The translations under genes were made by a program, and so were the position numbers. Positions 1 through 7,565 of a stretch of DNA of 64,000 bases are shown here, piece by piece. Origin of the DNA: an uncultured Lactobacillus sp. (GTDB lineage: Bacteria; Bacillota; Bacilli; Lactobacillales; Lactobacillaceae); NCBI GenBank assembly GCA_937874185.1, contig CALNAK010000021.1:1-64000 (forward strand), given 5' to 3'. Under the pieces are notes generated by a model. That model was not told the origin of the DNA. It worked only from the letters and a program-made list of their open reading frames with translations, and searched no databases. How positions within the stretch are numbered: position 1 is the first letter of the stretch; every line of letters starts with the position of its first letter.

Positions 1-23
1 GAAATTCTCAATAATAAATAGAC

Positions 24-70
24 AAAAAGACATGAGTTGCACCCGATTAAGGGATGGCCCATGTCTTTTT
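24..70. terminator. Terminator hairpin 3' of the MFS exporter gene
   Basis: Perfect 11-bp arms at 24-34 and 60-70 (aaaaagacatg / catgtcttttt) with A and T runs on both sides, so it can work in both directions. It lies just past the stop of the minus-strand exporter gene. Confidence 0.75.
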
Positions 71-107
71 AAATATTGAAAATATTAAATTTTCTCAACG
101 ATTAATT

Positions 108-1535
108 CTATTTACTTTTATCAGAATTTTTTAGCATAAGTGCTGCAATAATTCCGACAAATCCGATAAATGTGGCTAACCATAATGAAGCTTGAGTACC
201 ATGAATCAAAGCAAGGTGCATATCATATGCGTACTTAGCGGTATTTGCTTTCAACTCACTAGCAGCAGGTGAATGATTAGTTGCAACACTTTGCATAACA
301 GAAATTAATGCAGCTGTACCAATCGCAGCACCAACTTGACGAGTAACGTTGTTACCAGCTGATCCATGAGAAACAAGATTCTTTGGTAATGAATTCATGG
401 CAATTGTTCCGGCAGGCATCATTGCAAAAGTCAATCCAACATTACGTAGTGCATATAATGCCGCAATCATCCAAATTGGAGTAGTTAAAGTAATAAATGA
501 TAGTAATAGTGTTGAAATCGTCATGATCGTAACACCAAAAGTAATCGTCTGGCGGCCTTTATTTTTTTCAACAAGTGATCCAGATAATGGGGCTAGAAGA
601 AACATAACAATTGCACCAGGTAGTAAAGTTAATCCTGATTGAAGTGCAGTCATATCACGCGCATTTTGCATGTAAAGTGGTAAGATAAATTCTACTGCCA
701 CCATGGAAATTTGAGCAATGGCACTAATAATAGATGCGACACTAAAGTTTTTAACTTTAAAGATTCGTAATTCAAGCATAGGATTCTTAATTGAAAATTG
801 ACGCCAAATCCAAGCAATGATAAAAATAATACCAACAATTGCAATTAATGATGAGTGGTAATTAAGCCAACCATAATCTGATGTTTGAGAAACTCCGTAT
901 AGAAGACCACCAAATCCAATAGTTGATAGGATAACTGACAATACATCTAATTTTGTACCGATATGCGGGACAACATCGGCCATGAAAAATACGGCCATGA
1001 TCAAAGCTAATGCAATAATAGGGATAGTTATTCCAAAAATCCAGTTCCAACCAATGGTATCAACAATATATCCACCTAGAGTTGGTCCAATTGCTGGTGC
1101 TAAGCCAAAGATAACGCCAAGTAGCATTGTTGGTTTAGCAGCTTCAGACTTATCAAAAACTGAAAATAGTATTGTCATTGAAAGTCCGGAAAGAACCCCG
1201 GCTCCAATCGCTTGGACTAATCGACCGGTTAATAATACTGCAAAGTTATTTGATACAAAAGCAATGATAGTACCGATTAAAAATGTTCCTAGAGATACTG
1301 ACACAAGATGTTTCGTATTAAATCTATCTGCCAACCAAGCAGTTATGGGAATAAGGATTCCACCAATCAATGAATAACCAGTTGACAACCAAGTGGCTGT
1401 CGAGACAGTCACATCAAATGATTTCATAATTGCTGGTTGAGCGACTGATAGTATAGTTTGATTTAACATGGATACAAAAGCACTGATAAGAATCACAGCG
1501 ACTAGTAATCCACGATTATATTTTAATTTAGTCAT
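108..1535 (-). CDS. MFS drug exporter, DHA2 (EmrB/QacA-like) family, 14 TM
   Basis: A 475-residue, almost wholly hydrophobic protein with about 14 predicted membrane segments, the usual size of the DHA2 proton-driven multidrug exporters. The N-terminal half carries the antiporter region: GRLVQAIGAG near residue 105 and a motif C-like GLAPAIGPTLGGY near 144-156. It probably exports a toxic amphiphile or drug in exchange for protons; the substrate cannot be read from sequence. It is divergent from a MarR regulator gene 182 bases away, and two copies of one inverted-repeat operator lie between them, so it is very likely repressed by that MarR protein and induced by its ligand. Family assignment is firm; substrate is unknown. 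Confidence 0.9.
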   Translation of the reverse strand: MTKLKYNRGLLVAVILISAFVSMLNQTILSVAQPAIMKSFDVTVSTATWLSTGYSLIGGILIPITAWLADRFNTKHLVSVSLGTFLIGTIIAFVSNNFAVLLTGRLVQAIGAGVLSGLSMTILFSVFDKSEAAKPTMLLGVIFGLAPAIGPTLGGYIVDTIGWNWIFGITIPIIALALIMAVFFMADVVPHIGTKLDVLSVILSTIGFGGLLYGVSQTSDYGWLNYHSSLIAIVGIIFIIAWIWRQFSIKNPMLELRIFKVKNFSVASIISAIAQISMVAVEFILPLYMQNARDMTALQSGLTLLPGAIVMFLLAPLSGSLVEKNKGRQTITFGVTIMTISTLLLSFITLTTPIWMIAALYALRNVGLTFAMMPAGTIAMNSLPKNLVSHGSAGNNVTRQVGAAIGTAALISVMQSVATNHSPAASELKANTAKYAYDMHLALIHGTQASLWLATFIGFVGIIAALMLKNSDKSK

Positions 1536-1578
1536 TTCTTTATATTTTCTCCGATAAATTATTTTAAGGGTATCCCCT

Positions 1579-1602
1579 CAACAAGTTAGACGTCTAATAT
1601 GC
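1579..1602. promoter_or_regulatory. MarR-type operator, copy 1
   Basis: Contains the perfect 12-bp palindrome TTAGACGTCTAA (1586-1597) with flanks CAACAAG and TATGC that recur in copy 2. It sits in the divergent gap between the exporter and its MarR regulator, close to the exporter start. Confidence 0.75.
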
Positions 1603-1634
1603 AAGATTCATTCTACACATAAAAATTTCGATGT

Positions 1635-1658
1635 CAACATGTTAGTTGTCTAATTTGC
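1635..1658. promoter_or_regulatory. MarR-type operator, copy 2
   Basis: A 24-bp near copy of 1579-1602, 56 bp further along, with core TTAGTTGTCTAA (1642-1653). Twenty of 24 bases match copy 1. Two sites about five helical turns apart between divergent genes suggest joint control of both promoters. Confidence 0.72.
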
Positions 1659-1717
1659 CTAATAATTTAATTAATGATTATATAAATATAAACTAACTAA
1701 CTAAAGGAGCCTCTATA

Positions 1718-2143
1718 ATGAGTCAAGCAAGAGAATTAAATCATTTGATGAGAAGTATCGAAATTAATGAACAACGTTTATACAGTGAAAAAACTAGTCG
1801 CTATAAATTAAGCTCTTCTCAGGCAAGAGCTTTGATTTACATTGGAGATCACTTAGGCTCAAATCAAAAACAGATTGCAGATTATTTTCATTTGCGAGGT
1901 GCCAGTACTTCTACACTAATTAAAAAACTGGAGGAAAAAGGGTATATTGAAAAACGACCTAGTAGGGGTTCACAGGACAGATCCAATAAGTTATATTTAA
2001 CAGCTGAGGGTGAAACTTTAGCTAACGGTCTTCAGAGTACGTTTGATGAAGTAGAAAATGTACTTGTTGAAAACTTGACCAATGAAGAAACTGACACTCT
2101 TATAGAGTTGCTTTCTAAAATTAACAAAAAATTTGTTGAATAA
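1718..2143 (+). CDS. MarR family transcriptional regulator
   Basis: A 141-residue protein of standard MarR length. The winged helix-turn-helix lies around residues 30-95: QKQIADYFHLRGASTSTLIK is the helix-turn-helix and EKRPSRGSQDRSNKLYLT is the wing. Flanking helices form the dimerisation region. The start follows AAAGGAGCC. It is expected to repress itself and the divergent drug exporter through the two TTAG(N4)CTAA operators upstream, releasing DNA when a small molecule binds. Family is clear; the ligand is unknown. Confidence 0.9.
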   Translation: MSQARELNHLMRSIEINEQRLYSEKTSRYKLSSSQARALIYIGDHLGSNQKQIADYFHLRGASTSTLIKKLEEKGYIEKRPSRGSQDRSNKLYLTAEGETLANGLQSTFDEVENVLVENLTNEETDTLIELLSKINKKFVE

Positions 2144-2160
2144 TCTATTGCTAAGTAAAA

Positions 2161-2206
2161 AGATATGAGTTCATCCCGGAATATCAGGACGGACTCATAC
2201 CTTTTA
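2161..2206 (+). terminator. Terminator of the marR gene
   Basis: Stem TATGAGTTC (2164-2172) pairs with GGACTCATA (2191-2199), followed by CCTTTTATT. Its left arm resembles that of the hairpin at 24-70, so both ends of the exporter/regulator unit carry related terminators. Confidence 0.75.
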
Positions 2207-2320
2207 TTATTTAGTATACATTAACAACATACTACTATACTAATCTAGTAATTTTTAATTCACTGTATAAAACTTATACTTAATTTATTGTAAGAAAGAT
2301 AAGTAAGTAGGGAGATAACT

Positions 2321-3196
2321 ATGAATAATACAGATATTACAAACTTCACATTAAATGACGGCAACAAGATTCCTTCATTCGGTTTCGGAACATTCCAAAT
2401 TCCCGCTGATGGTTCAACATATAAAGCAGTTAGCGATGCCTTGAAAGCAGGTTACCGCCATATTGATACAGCTGTAGCTTACTTCAACGAACAAGAAGTA
2501 GGTAAGGCAATTAAAGACAGTGGAATTCCACGTGACCAAATCTGGGTAACTTCAAAAATGTGGTTGCAAGATTACGCCTATGAAGATGCTAAGAAGTCAA
2601 TTGACACTTCACTAACAAAATTAGGTTTAGATTATATGGATCTTTACTTGATTCACCAACCATATGGCAAAGTTGATGAAGCATGGAAAGCTATGGAAGA
2701 AGCCAAAGTGTCCGGTAAGATTCGTTCAATTGGTGTATCTAACATGACTCCAAAAATCTGGAATAAATTTGTCCCAAACTTTGCGACAATGCCTAGTGTC
2801 AACCAAATCGAATTCAACCCATATTTCCAACAAAAAGAACTTCGTCAAATTTTGGCAGAGGCTCATGTTGCATTAGAAGCCTGGGCACCACTTGGTCAAG
2901 GAGATAAAGAACTGTTCAGTGAACCAGTTCTAAATGACCTTGCTAAGAAGTACAGTAAAGATGTTGGTCAAATTATTCTTCGTTTTGAACATCAAGAAGG
3001 TGTAATCGTCTTTCCTAAGTCAGTTCATGAAAGTCGAATCGAATCAAATAAGAATATCTTTGATTTCGAATTAACTTCAGATGAAATGGACTCAATCAGA
3101 AACTTAGATCGTAATGGTAAGGGAATGCATAATCCAGATAATCCTGGTACTGCAGAGATGTTACTTAACGCTTTTGATGTTCACGCTAACGATTAA
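2321..3196 (+). CDS. Aldo/keto reductase (2,5-diketogluconate reductase-like)
   Basis: A 291-residue NADPH-dependent aldo/keto reductase of (beta/alpha)8 barrel type. The catalytic tetrad is visible as Asp49 (in HIDTA), Tyr54 (AYFNE), Lys79 (TSKMW) and His112 (LIHQP). The cofactor-binding end is FPKSVHESRIESN near residue 229. It probably reduces small aldehydes or ketones in the cytoplasm. It has its own terminator, and the start is preceded by GGGAG. The neighbouring exporter, Crp-like regulator and flavodoxin-fold reductase make a stress/redox role plausible. The exact substrate cannot be assigned. Confidence 0.92.
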   Translation: MNNTDITNFTLNDGNKIPSFGFGTFQIPADGSTYKAVSDALKAGYRHIDTAVAYFNEQEVGKAIKDSGIPRDQIWVTSKMWLQDYAYEDAKKSIDTSLTKLGLDYMDLYLIHQPYGKVDEAWKAMEEAKVSGKIRSIGVSNMTPKIWNKFVPNFATMPSVNQIEFNPYFQQKELRQILAEAHVALEAWAPLGQGDKELFSEPVLNDLAKKYSKDVGQIILRFEHQEGVIVFPKSVHESRIESNKNIFDFELTSDEMDSIRNLDRNGKGMHNPDNPGTAEMLLNAFDVHAND

Positions 3197-3210
3197 ATAG
3201 AAAATATTTT

Positions 3211-3246
3211 GGATACCATAGACCAAATCGGTTTATGGTATTTTTT
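3211..3246 (+). terminator. Terminator of the aldo/keto reductase gene
   Basis: Stem TACCATA (3214-3220) with TATGGTA (3234-3240), then a run of seven T. Confidence 0.8.
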
Positions 3247-3311
3247 CTACCTATTTCCATAGGTCATTCTAGGACTTATACTAATGATATAAATTATGGC
3301 TGGTGATAATT

Positions 3312-3863
3312 ATGAAGAATATTGAAAAATTAGCTTTCAAAAATTTTGATGTTAAGGAATTGAATCAATACTTAACAACAAAGACTGTACCTGCCAAGAC
3401 AACTTTATTGTATGAAGGCGACATTGCCCAAAACATCTATTTTGTTCAAAAAGGACTATTGCGTCTTTGGAATAACAATGATGGGGATGATATTACTTTC
3501 CAATTCTTTTTTGAAGATCAAATCGTATCCTCATTTGAAAGTATGTATACTAATCAACCTAGTTCGTTTTCAATTGAAAGTATTGAGGAAACAACCGTTA
3601 AAGTTTTGACTAGAGAAAAGATGGCCAAACTTTTGAATAATCATGAAGAATTACGTCAACTCTTTACTCAAATAATTTGCCAACGGTTTATTGACTATAC
3701 CCATTACTTCTTGTCCAGAATCAAAGAAAATCCGCAAGAAAGGTACCATGAATTAATAGAGAAACAGCCGCAGATTCTAAAAAGAGTTCCACAATATTAT
3801 ATTGCCTCATACCTTGGTATCACACCAGTTTCTTTGAGTCGAATTCGTAATAAAAAGTCATAA
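3312..3863 (+). CDS. Crp/Fnr-family transcriptional regulator
   Basis: A 183-residue protein. Residues about 20-115 form a cyclic-nucleotide-binding-like beta barrel (LLYEGDIAQNIYFVQKGLLR), and a short C-terminal helix-turn-helix (IASYLGITPVSLSRIR) lies at about 163-178. I place the start at ATG 3312, which has GGTGA seven bases upstream; a GTG at 3303 is in frame but lacks a ribosome site. It has no Fnr-type cysteine cluster. It lies 72 bases before a flavodoxin-fold oxidoreductase gene, with a perfect palindrome between them, which suggests it controls that gene. The effector is unknown. Confidence 0.82.
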   Translation: MKNIEKLAFKNFDVKELNQYLTTKTVPAKTTLLYEGDIAQNIYFVQKGLLRLWNNNDGDDITFQFFFEDQIVSSFESMYTNQPSSFSIESIEETTVKVLTREKMAKLLNNHEELRQLFTQIICQRFIDYTHYFLSRIKENPQERYHELIEKQPQILKRVPQYYIASYLGITPVSLSRIRNKKS

Positions 3864-3879
3864 ATTAACAATTGTTAAT
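3864..3879. promoter_or_regulatory. Perfect 16-bp palindrome, candidate operator
   Basis: ATTAACAATTGTTAAT begins directly after the stop codon of the Crp/Fnr-like gene and lies 57 bases before the next start. A spacer-free palindrome of this length in a promoter gap is a likely protein-binding site. It has no T run and so is not a terminator. Confidence 0.55.
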
Positions 3880-3935
3880 GAGATAAATAGCGGTTTCTCC
3901 TAAGATATATTTAAAATGATTAGGAGGAATCAACT

Positions 3936-4514
3936 ATGAATACTTTAGTAGTTTATTGTCACCCATATGAAGGCAGTTTTTGCCATGCAATTTTAGAGAA
4001 CTTGGAAGATGGTGCTAAGGAGACTGGTAAAAAACTTGATGTTATTGACTTATACAAGGATAACTTCAATCCCGTAATGTCGGGTAAGGATCTCTTAGGC
4101 TTTGTAAAACATCAAGCACAAGACCAACAAGCAATCGATTATGCGGACAGATTGAAAAAAGCTGATCATCTGATTTTAGTTTTCCCAATTTGGTGGGAAC
4201 TAATGCCTGCGATGATGAAGGGTTTTATTGATAAAGTTATTTTTCCAGGTCAGACCTTTGAATATACCAAATCGGGTTTAGGGATGGTGTCTAGTTTGCC
4301 TAATCTTAAAAAAACGACTGTTATTACTACCATGAATACGCCTAAGCCAATGTATAAATTTGTCTATGGAAATGCTATTAAGAAGTCACTGATTAAAGGA
4401 ACTCTCAAAAAGTCTGGATTTAAGAACGTTAAATGGCTTAGTTTTAATATGGTCAAAATGAAGTCAGATGAGAAACGTCAGAAATGGTTGGCAACAGCAA
4501 AAAAAATCATTTAG
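3936..4514 (+). CDS. Flavodoxin-fold NAD(P)H oxidoreductase
   Basis: A 192-residue protein of the NQO1/MdaB-like family. The N-terminal strand and phosphate loop, VYCHPYEGSFCHAI (residues 5-18), and the FMN-side motif FPIWWELMPAMMKGFIDKV near 87-105 match the family. It probably transfers two electrons from NAD(P)H to quinones or similar electrophiles using bound FMN. The start is preceded by TAGGAGG. It probably forms a regulated pair with the upstream Crp/Fnr-like gene. The natural substrate is not known. Confidence 0.85.
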   Translation: MNTLVVYCHPYEGSFCHAILENLEDGAKETGKKLDVIDLYKDNFNPVMSGKDLLGFVKHQAQDQQAIDYADRLKKADHLILVFPIWWELMPAMMKGFIDKVIFPGQTFEYTKSGLGMVSSLPNLKKTTVITTMNTPKPMYKFVYGNAIKKSLIKGTLKKSGFKNVKWLSFNMVKMKSDEKRQKWLATAKKII

Positions 4515-4617
4515 TTTCAATTTTTAAGATATATATATCAAAATATACCATTTTACTCACTTCATACTATAATTATGATTATTGGACAATTTTATCCTAA
4601 CTTAGAAAGATGATATT

Positions 4618-4914
4618 ATGGTGAAAAATCGTAATGATTCAACGGAAAAAATCTGTATTCAAATTCAGGTCAATCAAAATCTGAAAAATAATGCCGAGAA
4701 AATTTTGAAAAAACCTGGAATGACCACGACTACGGCCGTAACAGTATTATTTAAGCAAATAGTTGCTACTGATTCTTATCCGGTTGATTTAACATTAACT
4801 GAGAGAGAAAAGGCAAACAACGATTTATTGAATACTATCGATAAACTTCCAGTTCATAAAATAACTTCAAAAGAAGAAGCACTGGATTGGTTTAATAGTG
4901 AACGTGATAGATAG
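4618..4914 (+). CDS. RelB/DinJ-family antitoxin, no toxin partner seen
   Basis: A 98-residue protein. The N-terminal part, KICIQIQVNQNLKNNAEKIL followed by GMTTTTAVTVLFKQIV, has the ribbon-helix-helix layout of RelB/DinJ antitoxins. The acidic C-terminus (SKEEALDWFNSERDR) is the type of tail that wraps a RelE/YafQ-like toxin. No toxin gene follows: only about 75 bases separate it from a terminator and then a convergent gene. It may be a solitary regulator, or the toxin may have been lost. The family call rests on motif recall. Confidence 0.72.
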   Translation: MVKNRNDSTEKICIQIQVNQNLKNNAEKILKKPGMTTTTAVTVLFKQIVATDSYPVDLTLTEREKANNDLLNTIDKLPVHKITSKEEALDWFNSERDR

Positions 4915-4989
4915 AAATAACCTTGTATCAATGTCTATTGGACTAGAAATTGAATAAATTAAGTACTCGAAATATTAAAATAACTCATC

Positions 4990-5028
4990 AAAAAAGATAG
5001 CTAATTTCAAGTTTAGCTATCTTTTTTT
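4990..5028. terminator. Bidirectional terminator
   Basis: A perfect 15-bp stem with arms 4990-5004 and 5013-5027 (AAAAAAGATAGCTAA / TTAGCTATCTTTTTT). It serves the antitoxin gene and the convergent dehydrogenase gene. Confidence 0.9.
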
Positions 5029-5045
5029 GTAATTTATTTTACATA

Positions 5046-6023
5046 CTAATTAAATGAAGGAACACCATTAACAATATACTTAATTGTCTGTCCCTTAGAT
5101 GCAGCAATCACGTTCTCCGCAACAATCTTAGCCATAGCATTACGAGCCTCAACTGTTGCATTACCTAAGTGGGGTGTTAAAATAACATTCTTCATCGATT
5201 TTAGTTCATCGGAAACCTCTGGCTCATGTTCATAAACATCCAAGGCGGCACCGGCAATAACATGGTTAGTTAAGGCATTTGCTAAAGCAACTTCATCAAT
5301 GATTGGACCACGAGCAGCGTTGATCAAACAAGCTGTTGATTTCATTTGTGCAAACTCATCAGCGCCTAATAGATGTCTAGTTGAATCGTTCAAAGGTACA
5401 TGAATCGTAACGACATCTGATTTTTTCAACAGTTCTTCTTGTGTAACATACTTTGCACCTAATTCAGTTTCCAGACTAACGGATAATTGGTGGCGTTGTG
5501 TATAGAGAATAGGCATATCAAACGCATGCATTCTTTTAGCGACCGCTTGGCCAATCTGTCCCATACCGATAATACCTAGAGTTTTGCCTGATAGTTCATG
5601 TCCTAAAAAGAATAGGGGAGCCCAACCATTGAAACCAGTCGTTCTCATTAAATGATCACCTTCAGCAATACGATGAGCTAAGCCAATAATCAAACCAGTC
5701 GTCGATTCAGCTGTTGATACCGTTGAGACTTTTGGCGTATTAGTTACAGGGATGCCTAATTGTTTTGCGTAATCAGTATCAACATTGTTAGTCCCAGCAC
5801 CGAAGTTGGCAATCAATTTTAATTTTGGTGCATGGTCTAAAATATCACCATCAACGGTTGTTGAAAGTGGAGTAATTAAGTAATCCGCATCCGAAACACT
5901 TTTCTTTAACGTTTCAGCGTCAATTAATTTTTCTCCATCATATGTGTTAATTGTTAAATCAGTTTCCTGAAGTAATTCATTTGCTTGCGCTGGAATCTTA
6001 CCAGCAATATAAACTTTTGCCAT
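5046..6023 (-). CDS. D-2-hydroxyacid dehydrogenase family protein
   Basis: A 325-residue NAD(P)-dependent dehydrogenase of the D-isomer family. The Rossmann motif GMGQIGQAVA lies near residue 153. The catalytic triad is Arg238 (AARGP), Glu267 (EHEPE) and His285 (TPHLG). The layout fits glyoxylate/hydroxypyruvate reductases and related 2-ketoacid reductases rather than D-lactate dehydrogenase. It reduces a 2-keto acid to the D-hydroxy acid. It has its own terminator and appears to be a single-gene unit. The substrate is uncertain. Confidence 0.9.
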   Translation of the reverse strand: MAKVYIAGKIPAQANELLQETDLTINTYDGEKLIDAETLKKSVSDADYLITPLSTTVDGDILDHAPKLKLIANFGAGTNNVDTDYAKQLGIPVTNTPKVSTVSTAESTTGLIIGLAHRIAEGDHLMRTTGFNGWAPLFFLGHELSGKTLGIIGMGQIGQAVAKRMHAFDMPILYTQRHQLSVSLETELGAKYVTQEELLKKSDVVTIHVPLNDSTRHLLGADEFAQMKSTACLINAARGPIIDEVALANALTNHVIAGAALDVYEHEPEVSDELKSMKNVILTPHLGNATVEARNAMAKIVAENVIAASKGQTIKYIVNGVPSFN

Positions 6024-6211
6024 TAATAAAATACCTGCCTTAATATAAGATTATTCAATCTAAGTATGATTCATCTTATAGGCCGTGACAAGTTATTAAG
6101 TTTTGAATGTGGGGATGTACCTTTTTAGAAATAAATAGTTACTTCTAATGTAATCAACAATTTATGATATATGCTATTGTTGATTTATTCAAAAAAAGAG
6201 GTATTGATGCC

Positions 6212-6406
6212 ATGTATGAAGTTACACCGAATCAGGCGAAAAGAGATTTCTATAAAATAATAAAAATGGTTAATGAAAAATCTATGCCTATTGAGGTTAA
6301 GGGTAAGACTGAAGACGAAAGTGTTGTAATTATGAGTGCCAAATATTATAAGGCTATACAAGAAAAACTCCATTCAGTTGATGCTGAAATACAAGCTAAG
6401 AAATAG
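6212..6406 (+). CDS. Phd/YefM-like antitoxin, solitary
   Basis: I start it at ATG 6212, ten bases after AGAGG, giving 64 residues; an upstream in-frame ATG at 6164 has no ribosome site. The protein MYEVTPNQAKRDFYKIIKMV followed by PIEVKGK and VVIMSAKYYKAIQE resembles the N-terminal DNA-binding fold of Phd/YefM antitoxins. The long toxin-binding tail is short or missing, and no toxin gene follows before 6505. It could be a relic or a free-standing regulator. Confidence 0.6.
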   Translation: MYEVTPNQAKRDFYKIIKMVNEKSMPIEVKGKTEDESVVIMSAKYYKAIQEKLHSVDAEIQAKK

Positions 6407-6504
6407 ATTAAAAAATCCCACCTGTTGATTCAGGAAATGCTCGTCATGTTATAATGTAAGCGGTAACAATAAACAAAACATGTAGAGTACGGAGGGATAC
6501 CGTA

Positions 6505-6741
6505 ATGAGAAATAAAGAAATTAAAAACGAGGATTTAGTTAGATTAGTAATCACTTATATATTTGTTTTTGTAGCAGTATTTTTAAGTCTGTTTGCACTT
6601 TATTTTCATTTTACTACTAGTATGTCAGTTACTTGGATGGTCGAATTACTCTTTGTTGACTTGGCCTTATTGGTGATTTCTATTCTAAAGCCACTATTTG
6701 ATATCACAATTGAATTCTTAAAAGAATCATTGAAGAACTAA
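6505..6741 (+). CDS. Small two-TM membrane protein, unknown function
   Basis: A 78-residue protein not recognised as a named family. It has a charged N-terminus (MRNKEIKNED), two hydrophobic segments at about 11-34 and 41-60, and a charged tail (EFLKESLKN), so it is probably a small integral membrane protein. The start follows GGAGG with good spacing and a terminator lies directly downstream, so it looks like a real single-gene unit. Confidence 0.65.
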   Translation: MRNKEIKNEDLVRLVITYIFVFVAVFLSLFALYFHFTTSMSVTWMVELLFVDLALLVISILKPLFDITIEFLKESLKN

Positions 6742-6743
6742 AT

Positions 6744-6781
6744 AAACACAGAGAAAAGTCAATTCTTTCCTCTGTGTTTTT
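6744..6781. terminator. Bidirectional terminator
   Basis: AAACACAGAG (6744-6753) pairs with CTCTGTGTTT (6770-6779), extended inward by AAAG/CTTT. It lies between convergent genes. Confidence 0.85.
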
Positions 6782-6784
6782 GAT

Positions 6785-7330
6785 TTAACTATTTATCTGT
6801 GAAATCCGTTCTTTCTCAAATTTGGACAATTTCAAAAGAGCATCGAATAATTCAATACCTGTTGTAGATTCTTTATTATTACTACTATTTTTACTAACAT
6901 TAACCAATAAATCAGTAAGATCATCTAAATCATTGTCTGAAAGAAACTTGTTTGTTGTCAATTGAGATGAAAGGGCAACTACAAATGAGAATTTAGGATG
7001 TAGCTGTCTTAAATTGAAGAATTCAATTGCATACCTCTTATAATCCAGTGCAGGATTAATTTCCAAACAATATCTCAAGAAACTATCATAGACATCACCG
7101 TAATGTAATAACCAAATCAAGAAGTCCTGGGAATTAACACCCTTTAAATTTATTGGCGTGTTAGAAAATTGATTAACAATTTCCAATACATCATTTTGAT
7201 TTAACCAAGTCATAAATGAATGGAAATAGTTATCGATATCTCGATTCATACCATTACCGATATGAGAAAGTCCGGAAAATTCAGCTATCTCATTTCTGAC
7301 AACATCCTTATTAAAATCTTTAGTCTGCAT
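6785..7330 (-). CDS. Hypothetical protein, 181 residues
   Basis: Not recognised. It is a soluble, probably helical protein with no signal peptide or membrane segment and several aromatic-rich stretches (DNYFHSFMTWL, DSFLRYCLEI, FFNLRQLHPKF). The asparagine/serine-rich stretch SKNSSNNKEST near residue 147 may be a linker. It ends in a shared terminator and is divergent from the AbiE operon, 235 bases away. Its place among toxin-antitoxin genes is the only functional hint. Confidence 0.6.
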   Translation of the reverse strand: MQTKDFNKDVVRNEIAEFSGLSHIGNGMNRDIDNYFHSFMTWLNQNDVLEIVNQFSNTPINLKGVNSQDFLIWLLHYGDVYDSFLRYCLEINPALDYKRYAIEFFNLRQLHPKFSFVVALSSQLTTNKFLSDNDLDDLTDLLVNVSKNSSNNKESTTGIELFDALLKLSKFEKERISQINS

Positions 7331-7498
7331 TAATTGAACCCCATGTAATTATATTCATAGATACAATTATACCAATTACAGGGCATAATAAAAATTGCTG
7401 TTTACTGAAATGTTATTATATTAATCTATAATTATAATTTATCAAAAGGAGAACTGGTAACCTAGTATGATTTTTGAATTTCTAACTATGCATCTTAT

Positions 7499-7545
7499 GT
7501 TACGATTATATGCAAACACATGGTATAATTGCATATAATCGTAAC
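7499..7545. promoter_or_regulatory. AbiE operon promoter with 17-bp inverted-repeat operator
   Basis: Perfect 17-bp arms at 7499-7515 (GTTACGATTATATGCAA) and 7529-7545, separated by 13 bases. A promoter runs through it: TTACGA (7500-7505), 18 bases, TATAAT (7524-7529). The left arm covers the -35 box; the right arm covers the last base of the -10 box and the expected transcription start. AbiEi antitoxins are known to bind inverted repeats in their own promoter, so this is the likely autoregulatory site. Confidence 0.82.
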
Positions 7546-7565
7546 AAGAGAGGAGAAAGATTCCT

